Assembly: GCF_900167045.1 (NCBI RefSeq)
Contig: NZ_FUXJ01000021.1
Location: 1-51,424 of the forward strand
From: Legionella maceachernii
GTDB lineage: Bacteria; Pseudomonadota; Gammaproteobacteria; Legionellales; Legionellaceae
DNA length: 51,424 nt
Reading direction: 5' to 3'
Part shown: one piece after another, positions 8,417 to 16,623 of the stretch
Numbering within the stretch: position 1 is the stretch's first letter
Layout of the letters: the number at the start of each line of letters is the position of its first letter
Notes under the pieces: generated by a model
Database searches by the model: none
Seen by the model: only the letters and a program-made list of their open reading frames with translations
What the model was told of the DNA's origin: nothing
Position numbers and translations under genes: made by a program

Positions 8417-10243
8417 ATGACAAACACGCTGACTGATTTTTTTTCGCCATTACCCCCTGAGGTTTTGGTACGCATCTATTTCCATCTAGGCCTTAAAGAC
8501 CTTTTAAGTGCTTGGCACACGGGTGGAAAAGCGCAGCAAAGAGCAGTAGAGACTGTTTTATTTGCAAAAAATGAGTTCGAATTTTACTCAAGCCAAATCA
8601 AGATACTCACTCTACTCGCCAACGCGCGCTCGATTTGCAATGGCGATGACAACTATTTGCATACCTTAGCAAAAAAATTTGCTGAGAAGATGAAAAACCC
8701 TCAATTAAACTTATCCGAGCGATTACGAGGATTGAAACTGCTTGGCACTATTTGGCACGTTCCGTTGGATGTTACTCTGCTAATATCCAAACTGGATAAT
8801 CAAGATGAGAGTGTTTGCCAAGCAGCATTAAATTGTCTAACAACCATGGTACCTGCTTTAGACAAAAAAACGCTAGCAACGCTTGTTAAACCTGTTACCA
8901 ACAAACTCAATGACCAAAATTTAGATGTTTGCCGAGCAGCATTACATTGCTTAGCCGCCATGATACCTGTTTTAGAGGCAGAAACGCTAGCAACGCTTGT
9001 TGAACCGGTTATCAACAAACTCAATAGCAAAGCTTTTTTTGTTCACCAAGCAGCATTAACTTGTTTAGCCGTTATGGCACCTGCTTTAGAGAAAAAAACG
9101 CGAACAACGCTTGCTGAGTTTGTTGCAAACAAACTGAATGATCAAGATTGGTATATTCGCTATGCGGCATTAAGATGCTTAGCCACTATAGCCTCTGTCT
9201 TAGCGCAAAAAACCTTAACAGCACTTGCTGAACCTGTGATCAATAAACTCAATGACTCCAATTCACATGTTTGCCGAACCGCATTAGATTGCTTAGCAGC
9301 AATGATACCCGCTTTAGAGAAAAAAACGCGAGCTCCCCTCGTTGAACTTATCACCAACAAACTCAATGACCAGGATTGGCAAGTTCGCAAATCAGCATTA
9401 ACTTGTTTAGCCACTATGGCATCTGCTTTAGAGAAAGAAATGCTAACCACCTTTGTTGAATCTATTAAAAATAATCTCAATAATCAAAATTCGAAAGTTC
9501 GCGAAGAAGCATTAAAGGGCTTAGCAACAATAGCACCGGCTTTAGAGAAAGAAACGCTAATATCTCTTGTTGAGCCTGTTAAAAACAATCTGCATGACCA
9601 AAATCCATATTTTTGCGAAATAGCATTAAATTGTTTAGCCGCGATAGTACCTACTTTAGAGAAAGAAGCACTGACGACTCTCGTTGAACCTGTTAAAAAC
9701 AAACTCAATGACCATTGCCAAGAAGCATTATATTGCTTAGCAGCAATAGCACCAACTCTAGATAAAGAAACGCTAACAACTCTTGTTGAACTTGTTAGAA
9801 GTAAACTCAATGATCATTGCCAAGCATCATTACATTGCTTAACAGTAATGGCACCTGCTTTGGAGAAAGAAACGCTAATAACTCTTGTGGAGCCTGTTAA
9901 AGACAAACTCAATGACCATTGCCAAGCAGCATTACATTGCTTAACAGTAATGGCACCTGCTTTGGAGAAAGAAACGCTAATAACTCTTGTGGAGCCTGTT
10001 AAAGACAAACTCAATGACCCAAAGCAGAATGTTCGCCAAGCAGCATGTCATTTTCTTGCCTTTTTATTAGCTAATCCTGATAACGAACTAAAAATAGAAA
10101 TCGATAATGCCTCACTGAATACCAGTGAGGCATTACTTATTCATGCTATTTCTAACTGGATTAACCAAATTCACTACGTTTCAAGTCAAGCAGAGGTGGC
10201 AATGCAACCAGAACATGAGGATCCCCCAATGAATAGGCTTTGA
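8417..10243 (+). CDS. F-box/HEAT-repeat protein, copy 5 (shortest)
   Basis: This 608-residue paralogue has the same F-box segment as copy 4, about twelve HEAT-like units and the shared C-terminal block. The last three units before the C-terminal block are shortened to about 34 residues: the acidic turn plus VR is replaced by NDHCQ, and two of these units are a near-perfect 102-bp tandem duplication. This is a snapshot of repeat expansion. The tail ends PPMNRL. The downstream terminator seen after the other copies is disrupted by a small inserted element, so transcripts may run on toward copy 6. The host-adaptor role is inferred. Confidence 0.85.
   Translation: MTNTLTDFFSPLPPEVLVRIYFHLGLKDLLSAWHTGGKAQQRAVETVLFAKNEFEFYSSQIKILTLLANARSICNGDDNYLHTLAKKFAEKMKNPQLNLSERLRGLKLLGTIWHVPLDVTLLISKLDNQDESVCQAALNCLTTMVPALDKKTLATLVKPVTNKLNDQNLDVCRAALHCLAAMIPVLEAETLATLVEPVINKLNSKAFFVHQAALTCLAVMAPALEKKTRTTLAEFVANKLNDQDWYIRYAALRCLATIASVLAQKTLTALAEPVINKLNDSNSHVCRTALDCLAAMIPALEKKTRAPLVELITNKLNDQDWQVRKSALTCLATMASALEKEMLTTFVESIKNNLNNQNSKVREEALKGLATIAPALEKETLISLVEPVKNNLHDQNPYFCEIALNCLAAIVPTLEKEALTTLVEPVKNKLNDHCQEALYCLAAIAPTLDKETLTTLVELVRSKLNDHCQASLHCLTVMAPALEKETLITLVEPVKDKLNDHCQAALHCLTVMAPALEKETLITLVEPVKDKLNDPKQNVRQAACHFLAFLLANPDNELKIEIDNASLNTSEALLIHAISNWINQIHYVSSQAEVAMQPEHEDPPMNRL
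9815..10018 (+). repeat. 102-bp tandem duplication inside F-box copy 5
   Basis: Two head-to-tail 102-bp units (9815-9916 and 9917-10018) differ at one base in the part compared (CATCAT versus CAGCAT). Each encodes one shortened 34-residue HEAT unit beginning HCQASLHCL or HCQAALHCL. Confidence 0.85.
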
Positions 10244-10265
10244 AAAGTAGCCCTCTCGCAAGGAG

Positions 10266-10411
10266 CTGTCTCTTGATCTTGCTTACGGCCAGTGGCTTGT
10301 CCGCCTAGTCTAAGCCTTTTAGCGCAGTCACCTGGTTCCTGAAGACAAGCCGCGGACCTCGAGAGCTGAGCTGGACTGGGTTTTCACAGGATGTGTAGAA
10401 GATTCGGCACA
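10266..10411. mobile_element. Small non-coding element with an IS50/Tn5-like end
   Basis: The left edge reads CTGTCTCTTGATC, identical to the first 13 bases of the IS50 inside end as I remember it. Near the right edge, GATGTGTAGAAGATTCGG (10390-10407) resembles the inverted IS50 outside end. The interior is more GC-rich than its surroundings, encodes nothing evident and has an internal inverted repeat (GGCTTGTC with GACAAGCC). It splits the terminator expected after copy 5: the flanks CAAGGAG (10259-10265) and GAAGGAG (10414-10420) could be a degenerate target duplication. It may be a MITE or a deletion remnant; the exact right boundary is uncertain. Confidence 0.4.
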
Positions 10412-10485
10412 AAGAAGGAGAGAGAAGATTTTGAACCCAAACCTATACCAACATTTGATTTAACTGATTTAAAAGGTATCGTTCC

Positions 10486-12696
10486 ATGACAAACACACTG
10501 ACCAATTTTTTTTCGCCATTACCTCAAGAGGTTTTGGTACACATCTATTCCCATCTAAGTCTTAAAGACCTTTTAAGCGCCTGGCACACGGGTGGGAAAG
10601 CGCAGCAACGAGCGGTAGAGACTGTTTTATTTGCAAAAAATGAGTTCGAATTTTATTCAAGCCAAACCAAAATACTCACCCTACTCGCCAACGCGCGCTC
10701 AATTTGCAATGGGGATAACAACTATTTGCATGCCTTAGCAAAAAAATTCTCTGAAAAGATGAAAAACCCTCAATTAAGCTTATCCGATCGATTACGAGGA
10801 TTGAAACTGCTTGGCAACATTTGGCATGTTCCATTAGATGTTACACTGATAGTATCCAAACTTAGTGCTCAGGATCCGGGAGTTTGCCAAGCCGCATTCA
10901 ATTGTCTAACAGCCATGGTCCCAGTTATGGAAAAAGAAACACTAAGAACATTGGTTGGACCTGTTAGAAATAAACTCAATCACTCAAACCCCTTGGTTTG
11001 CCAAGCCGCATTATATTGCTTGGCCGCCATAGTCCCTGCTTTAGAAAAACCTATCCTCACAACCCTTGCTGAATCCGTTAAAAATAGATTAAATGCCCCA
11101 AATGAATATGTTCCAGAAGCAGCGTTAAACTGCTTAAGCGCAATGATACCGTTTTTAGAAAAAGGAGCATTGGCAACACTTATTGACCCTGTGGTCAACA
11201 AAATCATCGACAAAGATCCTGAGGTGCGCTTAGCGGCATTAAATTGCTTAGCCTTTATAACGACTCATTTGGAGAAAGAAACACGAACAGCGCTAGTGGA
11301 ATTTATTAAAAATAAACTCAATGATGAAAATGCGGATATTTGCCGAGTAGCATTAAATTGCTTATCCGCTATAGCCCTTATTTTAGATAAAAAAACGCTA
11401 GCAACGCTTGTGGAACCTGTTAAAAATAAACTCAATGACCAAAATGAATATGTCCGCTACGCAGCACTAACTAGTTTAGGCGCTATGGCACCCGCTTTAG
11501 AGAAAGAAACACTGGCGACACTCGTTGAATGTGTTAAAAATACCCTTAATGATCGAGGTTCGGATATGCAAATCGCATTAGATTGGCTAACCGCAGTGAT
11601 ACCTAATTTAGAGAAGAAAGCTCTCGCCTCACTTATTGAACCTGTTATCAACAAACTTAATGACGAAGATTTGTTTATTCATCTTGCAGCACTGAAGTGT
11701 TTAGTAACTATGGCCCCTGCTATCGATAAAGAAACGCTAACAACGCTTGTTGAATGGGTTAGAAATGGCCTAAATGACGAAGAGGAAGAGATACGCGAAA
11801 CAGCATTACATTTGTTAGGCGACATAGCACCTGCTTTAGAGAAAGAAACGCTAATCGCCCTTGTGGAACTTGTTAAAATTAATCTGAATGACCCCAATCC
11901 TGATGTTTGCCGAGCAGCATTAATTTGCTTGGACACCATGGCACCTGCTTTAGAGAAAGAAAAATTAGCAACACTCGTTGAGCCTATTAGAAACAAACTG
12001 GGTGACGAAGATGGGGATGTTCGCAAATCAGCATTAAGTTGCTTAGCCACCATGGCCTCCGCTGTAGGGAAAGAAATGCGAGTAATTCTTATTGAATCTG
12101 TTATAAATAAATTCAATACCGAAGAGGAGGATGTTTACCAAACAGCATTAGATTGCTTAGCGACAATAGTCACTTCTTTAGAGAGGGAAAATATAGCAAC
12201 TCTTGTTAAACCTGTGACAGACAAACTAGACGATCCGTGCCCGGCTGTTCAACAAGCAGCATTGTATTGCTTAACCACAATGGCCCCAGCTTTAGACAAA
12301 GAAATTCTTATAACGCTTGTAAAACCTATTGTTGGCAAACTCAATAGAGAAGAATGGCATGTCCGTCAAGCAGCCTGTCGTATTCTTTTCTTTTTATTAG
12401 CTCATTTTGAGAATGATCTAAAACTAAAAATAGATAACGCTTCGTTGAATACAAGCCAAGCATTGTTTATCCATGCTGTTGCTGATTGGATTAACCGCAT
12501 TAACGACGGCTCAATTCAAGTAAATGAAGTAGAAAAAGAAAAAACAGAAACAATGATAAGTGAACCTCCGCCAAAAAAAATCAAACTCTCGGAGACAGCA
12601 GTGTATCCGTTTGTAAAGGAATGGCAACTACCTAATAACACCCGTGAAAAGAATGTGAAAGAAGAATTAGGCCCCTACTCTTTACCCAATGGATAA
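10486..12696 (+). CDS. F-box/HEAT-repeat protein, copy 6, with NLS-like C-terminal tail
   Basis: This 736-residue protein is the most diverged member. It has the F-box-like motif (LPQEVLVHIYSHLSLKDLLS) and about fourteen HEAT-like units, then a version of the family C-terminal block (SLNTSQALFIHAVADW). Unlike the others it then carries a charged extension of about 50 residues with PPPKKIKLSE at residues 694-703. That fits the monopartite nuclear-localisation pattern K-K/R-x-K and resembles the c-Myc signal. The intragenic hairpin conserved in the other copies is largely lost here. If it is delivered to a host, it could act in the nucleus; that is inference. Confidence 0.82.
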   Translation: MTNTLTNFFSPLPQEVLVHIYSHLSLKDLLSAWHTGGKAQQRAVETVLFAKNEFEFYSSQTKILTLLANARSICNGDNNYLHALAKKFSEKMKNPQLSLSDRLRGLKLLGNIWHVPLDVTLIVSKLSAQDPGVCQAAFNCLTAMVPVMEKETLRTLVGPVRNKLNHSNPLVCQAALYCLAAIVPALEKPILTTLAESVKNRLNAPNEYVPEAALNCLSAMIPFLEKGALATLIDPVVNKIIDKDPEVRLAALNCLAFITTHLEKETRTALVEFIKNKLNDENADICRVALNCLSAIALILDKKTLATLVEPVKNKLNDQNEYVRYAALTSLGAMAPALEKETLATLVECVKNTLNDRGSDMQIALDWLTAVIPNLEKKALASLIEPVINKLNDEDLFIHLAALKCLVTMAPAIDKETLTTLVEWVRNGLNDEEEEIRETALHLLGDIAPALEKETLIALVELVKINLNDPNPDVCRAALICLDTMAPALEKEKLATLVEPIRNKLGDEDGDVRKSALSCLATMASAVGKEMRVILIESVINKFNTEEEDVYQTALDCLATIVTSLERENIATLVKPVTDKLDDPCPAVQQAALYCLTTMAPALDKEILITLVKPIVGKLNREEWHVRQAACRILFFLLAHFENDLKLKIDNASLNTSQALFIHAVADWINRINDGSIQVNEVEKEKTETMISEPPPKKIKLSETAVYPFVKEWQLPNNTREKNVKEELGPYSLPNG

Positions 12697-12721
12697 GAAC
12701 CGAAGGTAATTGAAAACATCC

Positions 12722-12896
12722 AAATTTCTTATTAATTAATCCGGATAACGATGTAAAAATAGAGCTTAATAATACTTCACTCAACACGAGTGAAGTATTA
12801 CTGGTTCATGCTGTCTCTGATTGGATAGGAAAAATTTATAAAACAACATTAAAGCAGACAGAAATCACTCTGCAACCTCAGCAAGAGTATCTTTAA
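12722..12896 (+). pseudogene. 3' relic of a seventh F-box/HEAT gene
   Basis: An open frame without a start encodes FLLINPDNDVKIELNNTSLN and then SEVLLVHAVSDWIGKI, ending TLQPQQEYL. This matches the last 55 or so residues of the array proteins. The F-box and the HEAT repeats are missing. It lies just after copy 6, suggesting that copy 6 or its neighbour lost material by recombination between repeats. Confidence 0.75.
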
Positions 12897-12976
12897 AGGC
12901 TCTTTCTTAAGGTTTTTAGATTGGATGCTCAGTAACTATAGAGCAATAAAAGATGTAGGTGAGGCATTGGATCAAT

Positions 12977-13333
12977 CTACTGCAAATTTGTTGTATTATG
13001 AATTGATTCAGTCTTTTTAATATCCAACTTATCAACAGCTTGTTTTTTGACTAAATTATCGACATGTTTTTTTAATAGGGAATTGATAATTGCGGCTTGA
13101 GCAGGATTGGGGTCGAAGTTCATTTTGTTAAAAGCCGCCGTTAAATTCTTTTCCAGTCGATGTTTTAAGTAAGAATGGCTAATCCAATGAGCAAGCTGCT
13201 CTTCATCTTTCTTCAGGAGAATTTGAATTAATTTATTGCCCTTTAGAATTTCAATACTATTTTCAGTAAGATAATTACTATACTCTAGCGATTTTATCAC
13301 ATAATGCGCTAGTTGAATTGACGTTAATTTCAT
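12977..13333 (-). CDS. Hypothetical helical protein
   Basis: A 118-residue protein I do not recognise. It is rich in Leu, Lys, Asn and His, looks mostly alpha-helical, and has no signal peptide or membrane segment. The tail contains KKHVDNLVKKQAVDKL. The start ATG has only a weak ribosome-binding site. It runs opposite to the F-box array. It could be a small cytosolic or effector-like protein; nothing in the sequence decides. Confidence 0.5.
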   Translation of the reverse strand: MKLTSIQLAHYVIKSLEYSNYLTENSIEILKGNKLIQILLKKDEEQLAHWISHSYLKHRLEKNLTAAFNKMNFDPNPAQAAIINSLLKKHVDNLVKKQAVDKLDIKKTESIHNTTNLQ

Positions 13334-13461
13334 ATCAACAACATCAGCTGCATATATTGTTAATTATAGATGATAAGTTCTTTAGTTTTGCGGTGCTAAT
13401 GGAAAAAATTGGCAAGTTCTCCTATATTTTTAGGTGAATGCAGTAGCAAGAGATAAGGGAA

Positions 13462-13842
13462 ATGACTGCCTCTAAACTGCTCGCGGGTTTACTTACACCA
13501 TTATTCTGCTTCGCACTCTATGCAGATAATCCCCATATGGCATCGCCATGTTCCAAACCTAAAGTCCTTAAACCTTTACTTGATTGGGCTATTAGCGCGC
13601 CTAATACGGCCATTATTCCCACAAATCAAGCTTTTACGGGAACAAATTTAACCTTTACGGTAACCGCGCAACCGTTTAACCCCAAAAACATTGTGTCCAT
13701 TAATCCACTAACAGGAGAGACGCATATTAATGCCAAATTTGAAGATCAATTTAATGTGACAGTCAAAGCGAGTAATTATTGTGGTATGGCCTCAACCACT
13801 TTTAATGTGATTATTGATCAAGACGATGAAACAATAGAATAA
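13462..13842 (+). CDS. Secreted protein with Ig/cadherin-like fold
   Basis: A 126-residue protein with a signal peptide (KLLAGLLTPLFCFALYA, then DNPHM) and a good Shine-Dalgarno (AAGGGAA) just before the ATG. The mature part, about 105 residues, has alternating hydrophobic beta-strand patterns and motifs such as NPLTGETHINAKFEDQFNVT and a C-terminal ASTTFNVIID. These resemble putative-Ig or cadherin-like domains. Two Cys residues (near 30 and 106) could form a disulfide. It is probably periplasmic or exported. The fold is inferred from pattern only. Confidence 0.55.
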   Translation: MTASKLLAGLLTPLFCFALYADNPHMASPCSKPKVLKPLLDWAISAPNTAIIPTNQAFTGTNLTFTVTAQPFNPKNIVSINPLTGETHINAKFEDQFNVTVKASNYCGMASTTFNVIIDQDDETIE

Positions 13843-13857
13843 TCAGAACCCAATAAA

Positions 13858-14610
13858 TCAGTGAATCGATCCTATCAATAAATGCAATGGCCAATGCATC
13901 GTATAACGTTGCTCAAGCTTTCCCCACGTCGCTTCAAGCGCTTTAAAGATAAAATTAATTGGATTGACTTGATTTTTTAATTGATATTCTTTGACTGCAG
14001 ACCAGGTATTCAAATACCCAATAAACTCTGAAAAATTCAGATCTTTTTCGATAGTAAGTGATGGAGGGGTCATTTTATTAAATGGAAAAGGAATCGTACG
14101 GTATTCTTCGTCAATGTAACGGCGCTCGGCTGGCCAATAGTTATCTCCTAAAATATCATGATAAAGTTTGCCTATGATCTCGTCTAATGGAGAATGAAAT
14201 TGACCTAAAGAGTAGCACCATGCAGCAATAACAGCCGAAGATTTGCCGACTCTTCTCACCTCGTCATAAAACGCATCGAAATTAAACCAATGCAAAGCTT
14301 GCGCAACGGTTATTAAATCAATCGAGTGATCTAAAATAGGGATACTTTCCGCAGGGCAACAAAGATAGCTAATTTTTTTATTTTTCGGCGCTGCCTCAAG
14401 TTGGGCGTGATTAATATCAGTAGCAATGACCTGATCGAAGTAATGCGCCAAAACAACTGCTGCTTGCCCATTGCCCGTTCCGCAATCCCAAACGTTTTGG
14501 TGCTCTTTCACTAAACTGACAAGGTAATCATACAACGCTGCTGGGTAAGTGGGGCGAAAAAGCAGGTAATTTTCAGACTGCTGATTAAAATGCTTGATGT
14601 AATCCTTCAC
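13858..14610 (-). CDS. Class I SAM-dependent methyltransferase
   Basis: A 250-residue protein of the Methyltransf_11 type. Motif I is VWDCGTGNGQAAVVLA (about residues 40-55), then ATDIN with the acidic residue that binds the SAM ribose, and the later motif DLITVAQALHWF typical of the ubiE/trans-aconitate methyltransferase group. The start is GTG, supported by a strong AAAGGAGG 6 bases upstream. The substrate cannot be told from sequence; relatives methylate small acids or quinones. It lies just downstream of the lipase-like gene on the same strand (23-base gap), so the two may be co-transcribed. Confidence 0.8.
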   Translation of the reverse strand: MKDYIKHFNQQSENYLLFRPTYPAALYDYLVSLVKEHQNVWDCGTGNGQAAVVLAHYFDQVIATDINHAQLEAAPKNKKISYLCCPAESIPILDHSIDLITVAQALHWFNFDAFYDEVRRVGKSSAVIAAWCYSLGQFHSPLDEIIGKLYHDILGDNYWPAERRYIDEEYRTIPFPFNKMTPPSLTIEKDLNFSEFIGYLNTWSAVKEYQLKNQVNPINFIFKALEATWGKLEQRYTMHWPLHLLIGSIH

Positions 14611-14633
14611 AATAATCCTCCTTTACGGAAAGC

Positions 14634-16361
14634 TTAAACCGATGACAGTGAAATGCTTGGTTTACCCATAGCATAAGCCTCATGCTGCTCTCGCAGTGCC
14701 TCTTTTACTTGGGATTTATCAGCGTGATAAAAATGGAAGTATTTTAACAGCTGTCCCGTTTGTTTGATGTCATGAATTTTAGCCTTTGAAGCAGTGTATG
14801 GAACGCTTTCATTGGCCAAGGCCGGGTTAAGGCTACGCTCCAATAATTGGTGCTTTTCTGGTTTATTTTCAGGTAAAAATTTCTTTCCCTTAAGGGTTAT
14901 GCGCTTGGCTTGGTAGTATTCCTTAATTTCACTATAAGTAAAGGTTTCAGTCATTTGATTGGCATAGATATCCATTTCCCTGTTTCTTGGAAGTTTAGGA
15001 TCATGACATGTGGCTGGTTTTACGTCATTCCAACCCAAAATGATTTGGATGGCATTTGCTAATTTATAAGCGAAAAACAGGGTTATTGGGATAAGACCTA
15101 TGGTGATCAATGCAACGGTAGCGACCGTGGGGAGTAAAGGTGGCAAAAAAATACTAGCCAATATAAACGTCAAAATGAATGCTGAGGCTAATTTATTATT
15201 TAACACAAAACGAATCGTGGGTAGAACAAAAAGGCGATAAGGCTGATGACCCAAATAATAACCAAGCCCGCGAAGCAAGGTAAAAACCCAAAAATTTCGT
15301 TTTCTTCGTTCTTCATTGTCCTCTGTAGTATCAACGCCAACAAATTCTGTTTCGGCAAAACCAGCATAATTCAGTGCATGATCCACAAATCCATTAGGTC
15401 CTCGTTTATCTGGAGGAGGTTTAACGTGAAGGATATGCCAATCTTTTTTCCAAAAACCATATTCTGAAACGACATCATCACCTTGCTTTTGCACATAAGT
15501 AGGCGGTTTTTCTTCTTCATTAAATTCATCCCAATTGTCAAAGCTCGAATCCCAGCACCAAGGTTCATGCAACCCGGGGGGATTCAATGCATCCACACGA
15601 GACAGTTTATTGCCTTGATCGATTGCCAAGAGTAAGGACAAAGCTCCCCCTAAACTGGTACCACAAACATGCGGTTTCTTCTTTTGCTGCACTTGCCGAT
15701 TAACCCATGCGAGAATCCTATCCCGCCCATTTTCATATAAAAAATGACCCGGCGTCTCCCAAGCCTCTAAGTCGGTATTCACCTGTGTAGTAAAGCCTTG
15801 ACCCGCAGGATAAGTTGTCCCCATAAAAATGAGGTGCGGTTCACCTTTATTGTTGTTAATCGGTTCAAGTCCGTAGGCAAAAACACGATCCTCATCTTCA
15901 ATAAATAACTTGCTAAACCCTTTGTTGGGTGTGAGCTCGATGGGAGTCACTTTGTATTCGACCATCTGCCATTCGCCGTCGATCCGCTGAGGAATAGTAA
16001 ATGATTCATAAGGATTGGGATCGGAAAAAGGTAAAAGCGTCATGCAATTGGAGATAAATAATTGCGCTTGATTTAATTGTTCTACAGAATGGTTTTTGTC
16101 CTTTAATTGCTCAAAAACATGATTAAAACCTTGTTGAAAAGCAAGGCGCATACCCCTAATTAATTCATGATCGCGTTCAAAAAAAATCGCCTTTAATACA
16201 CGTTTTGATTGCAGGTCCTGCCAATTTTCTTTCCATCCCATCATTAGGATTCGTAAGGCATCACGTGCGATGCTTGCTGAGTCTTCCTTGTTGTTTTCGA
16301 ATTGGGCCGATTCAAAAAAATTTAACTCCAACCCAACCGCATACACTTCACCTTTCTTCAT
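14634..16361 (-). CDS. Lipase-like alpha/beta-hydrolase with C-terminal membrane hairpin
   Basis: A 575-residue protein with no signal peptide. Its centre carries a G-x-S-x-G nucleophile elbow, CGTSLGGALSLLLA, with Ser near residue 236. A possible catalytic His lies in GFVDHALNYAG around residue 333. Residues about 388-440 form two closely spaced hydrophobic segments (LASAFILTFILASIFLPPLL and ATVALITIGLIPITLFFAYK), a hairpin able to enter a membrane. A charged 130-residue tail follows and ends GKPSISLSSV. Soluble N-terminus, lipase core, internal hairpin and no export signal is a layout seen in type IV-secreted effectors acting on host membranes; this is inference. Phospholipase or lipase activity is likely but unproven. 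Confidence 0.55.
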   Translation of the reverse strand: MKKGEVYAVGLELNFFESAQFENNKEDSASIARDALRILMMGWKENWQDLQSKRVLKAIFFERDHELIRGMRLAFQQGFNHVFEQLKDKNHSVEQLNQAQLFISNCMTLLPFSDPNPYESFTIPQRIDGEWQMVEYKVTPIELTPNKGFSKLFIEDEDRVFAYGLEPINNNKGEPHLIFMGTTYPAGQGFTTQVNTDLEAWETPGHFLYENGRDRILAWVNRQVQQKKKPHVCGTSLGGALSLLLAIDQGNKLSRVDALNPPGLHEPWCWDSSFDNWDEFNEEEKPPTYVQKQGDDVVSEYGFWKKDWHILHVKPPPDKRGPNGFVDHALNYAGFAETEFVGVDTTEDNEERRKRNFWVFTLLRGLGYYLGHQPYRLFVLPTIRFVLNNKLASAFILTFILASIFLPPLLPTVATVALITIGLIPITLFFAYKLANAIQIILGWNDVKPATCHDPKLPRNREMDIYANQMTETFTYSEIKEYYQAKRITLKGKKFLPENKPEKHQLLERSLNPALANESVPYTASKAKIHDIKQTGQLLKYFHFYHADKSQVKEALREQHEAYAMGKPSISLSSV

Positions 16362-16467
16362 TCACAAGTACTCTTTTCTCGGTGTTCAAACAAGGTAACA
16401 GTTACATTTTGATAACGTGCTAAAAATTAGTCAATTTTCAAATGCAAAAGCTCACGCCATTCAACTA

Positions 16468-16552
16468 CGTCCCGCGACCTGTCAACAGGATCCAGGAATC
16501 TTGCATCCGGGAACTTAGGGATAGGATGAACCTTACGCTTAAATGTTCCCGG
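16468..16552. repeat. Degenerate REP-like palindromic region
   Basis: GTCCCGCGACCTGTC followed by AACAGGATCCAGGAATC resembles the common bacterial palindrome built on CCCGCGG...CCGCGGGATCC, but decayed. Directly after it, CCGGGAAC (16507-16514) pairs with GTTCCCGG (16545-16552) across 30 bases. It sits in the gap between two minus-strand genes and may also act as a terminator for the outer-membrane gene upstream. Confidence 0.4.
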
Positions 16553-16623
16553 AAGCGCATTTATTGCGCAATTATTATACAGGAATTTGTGTCAAAAAAA
16601 AAGAATAATTGTGTAAAATTTCG

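Noticed and set aside
9720-10018. CRISPR-like regular repeats
   Set aside because: The repeats are in-frame coding units of 102-114 bp with no unique spacers; they are protein repeats.
15246-15467. Plus-strand frame within the lipase-like gene
   Set aside because: It lies wholly antisense to a well-supported gene and has no recognisable features.
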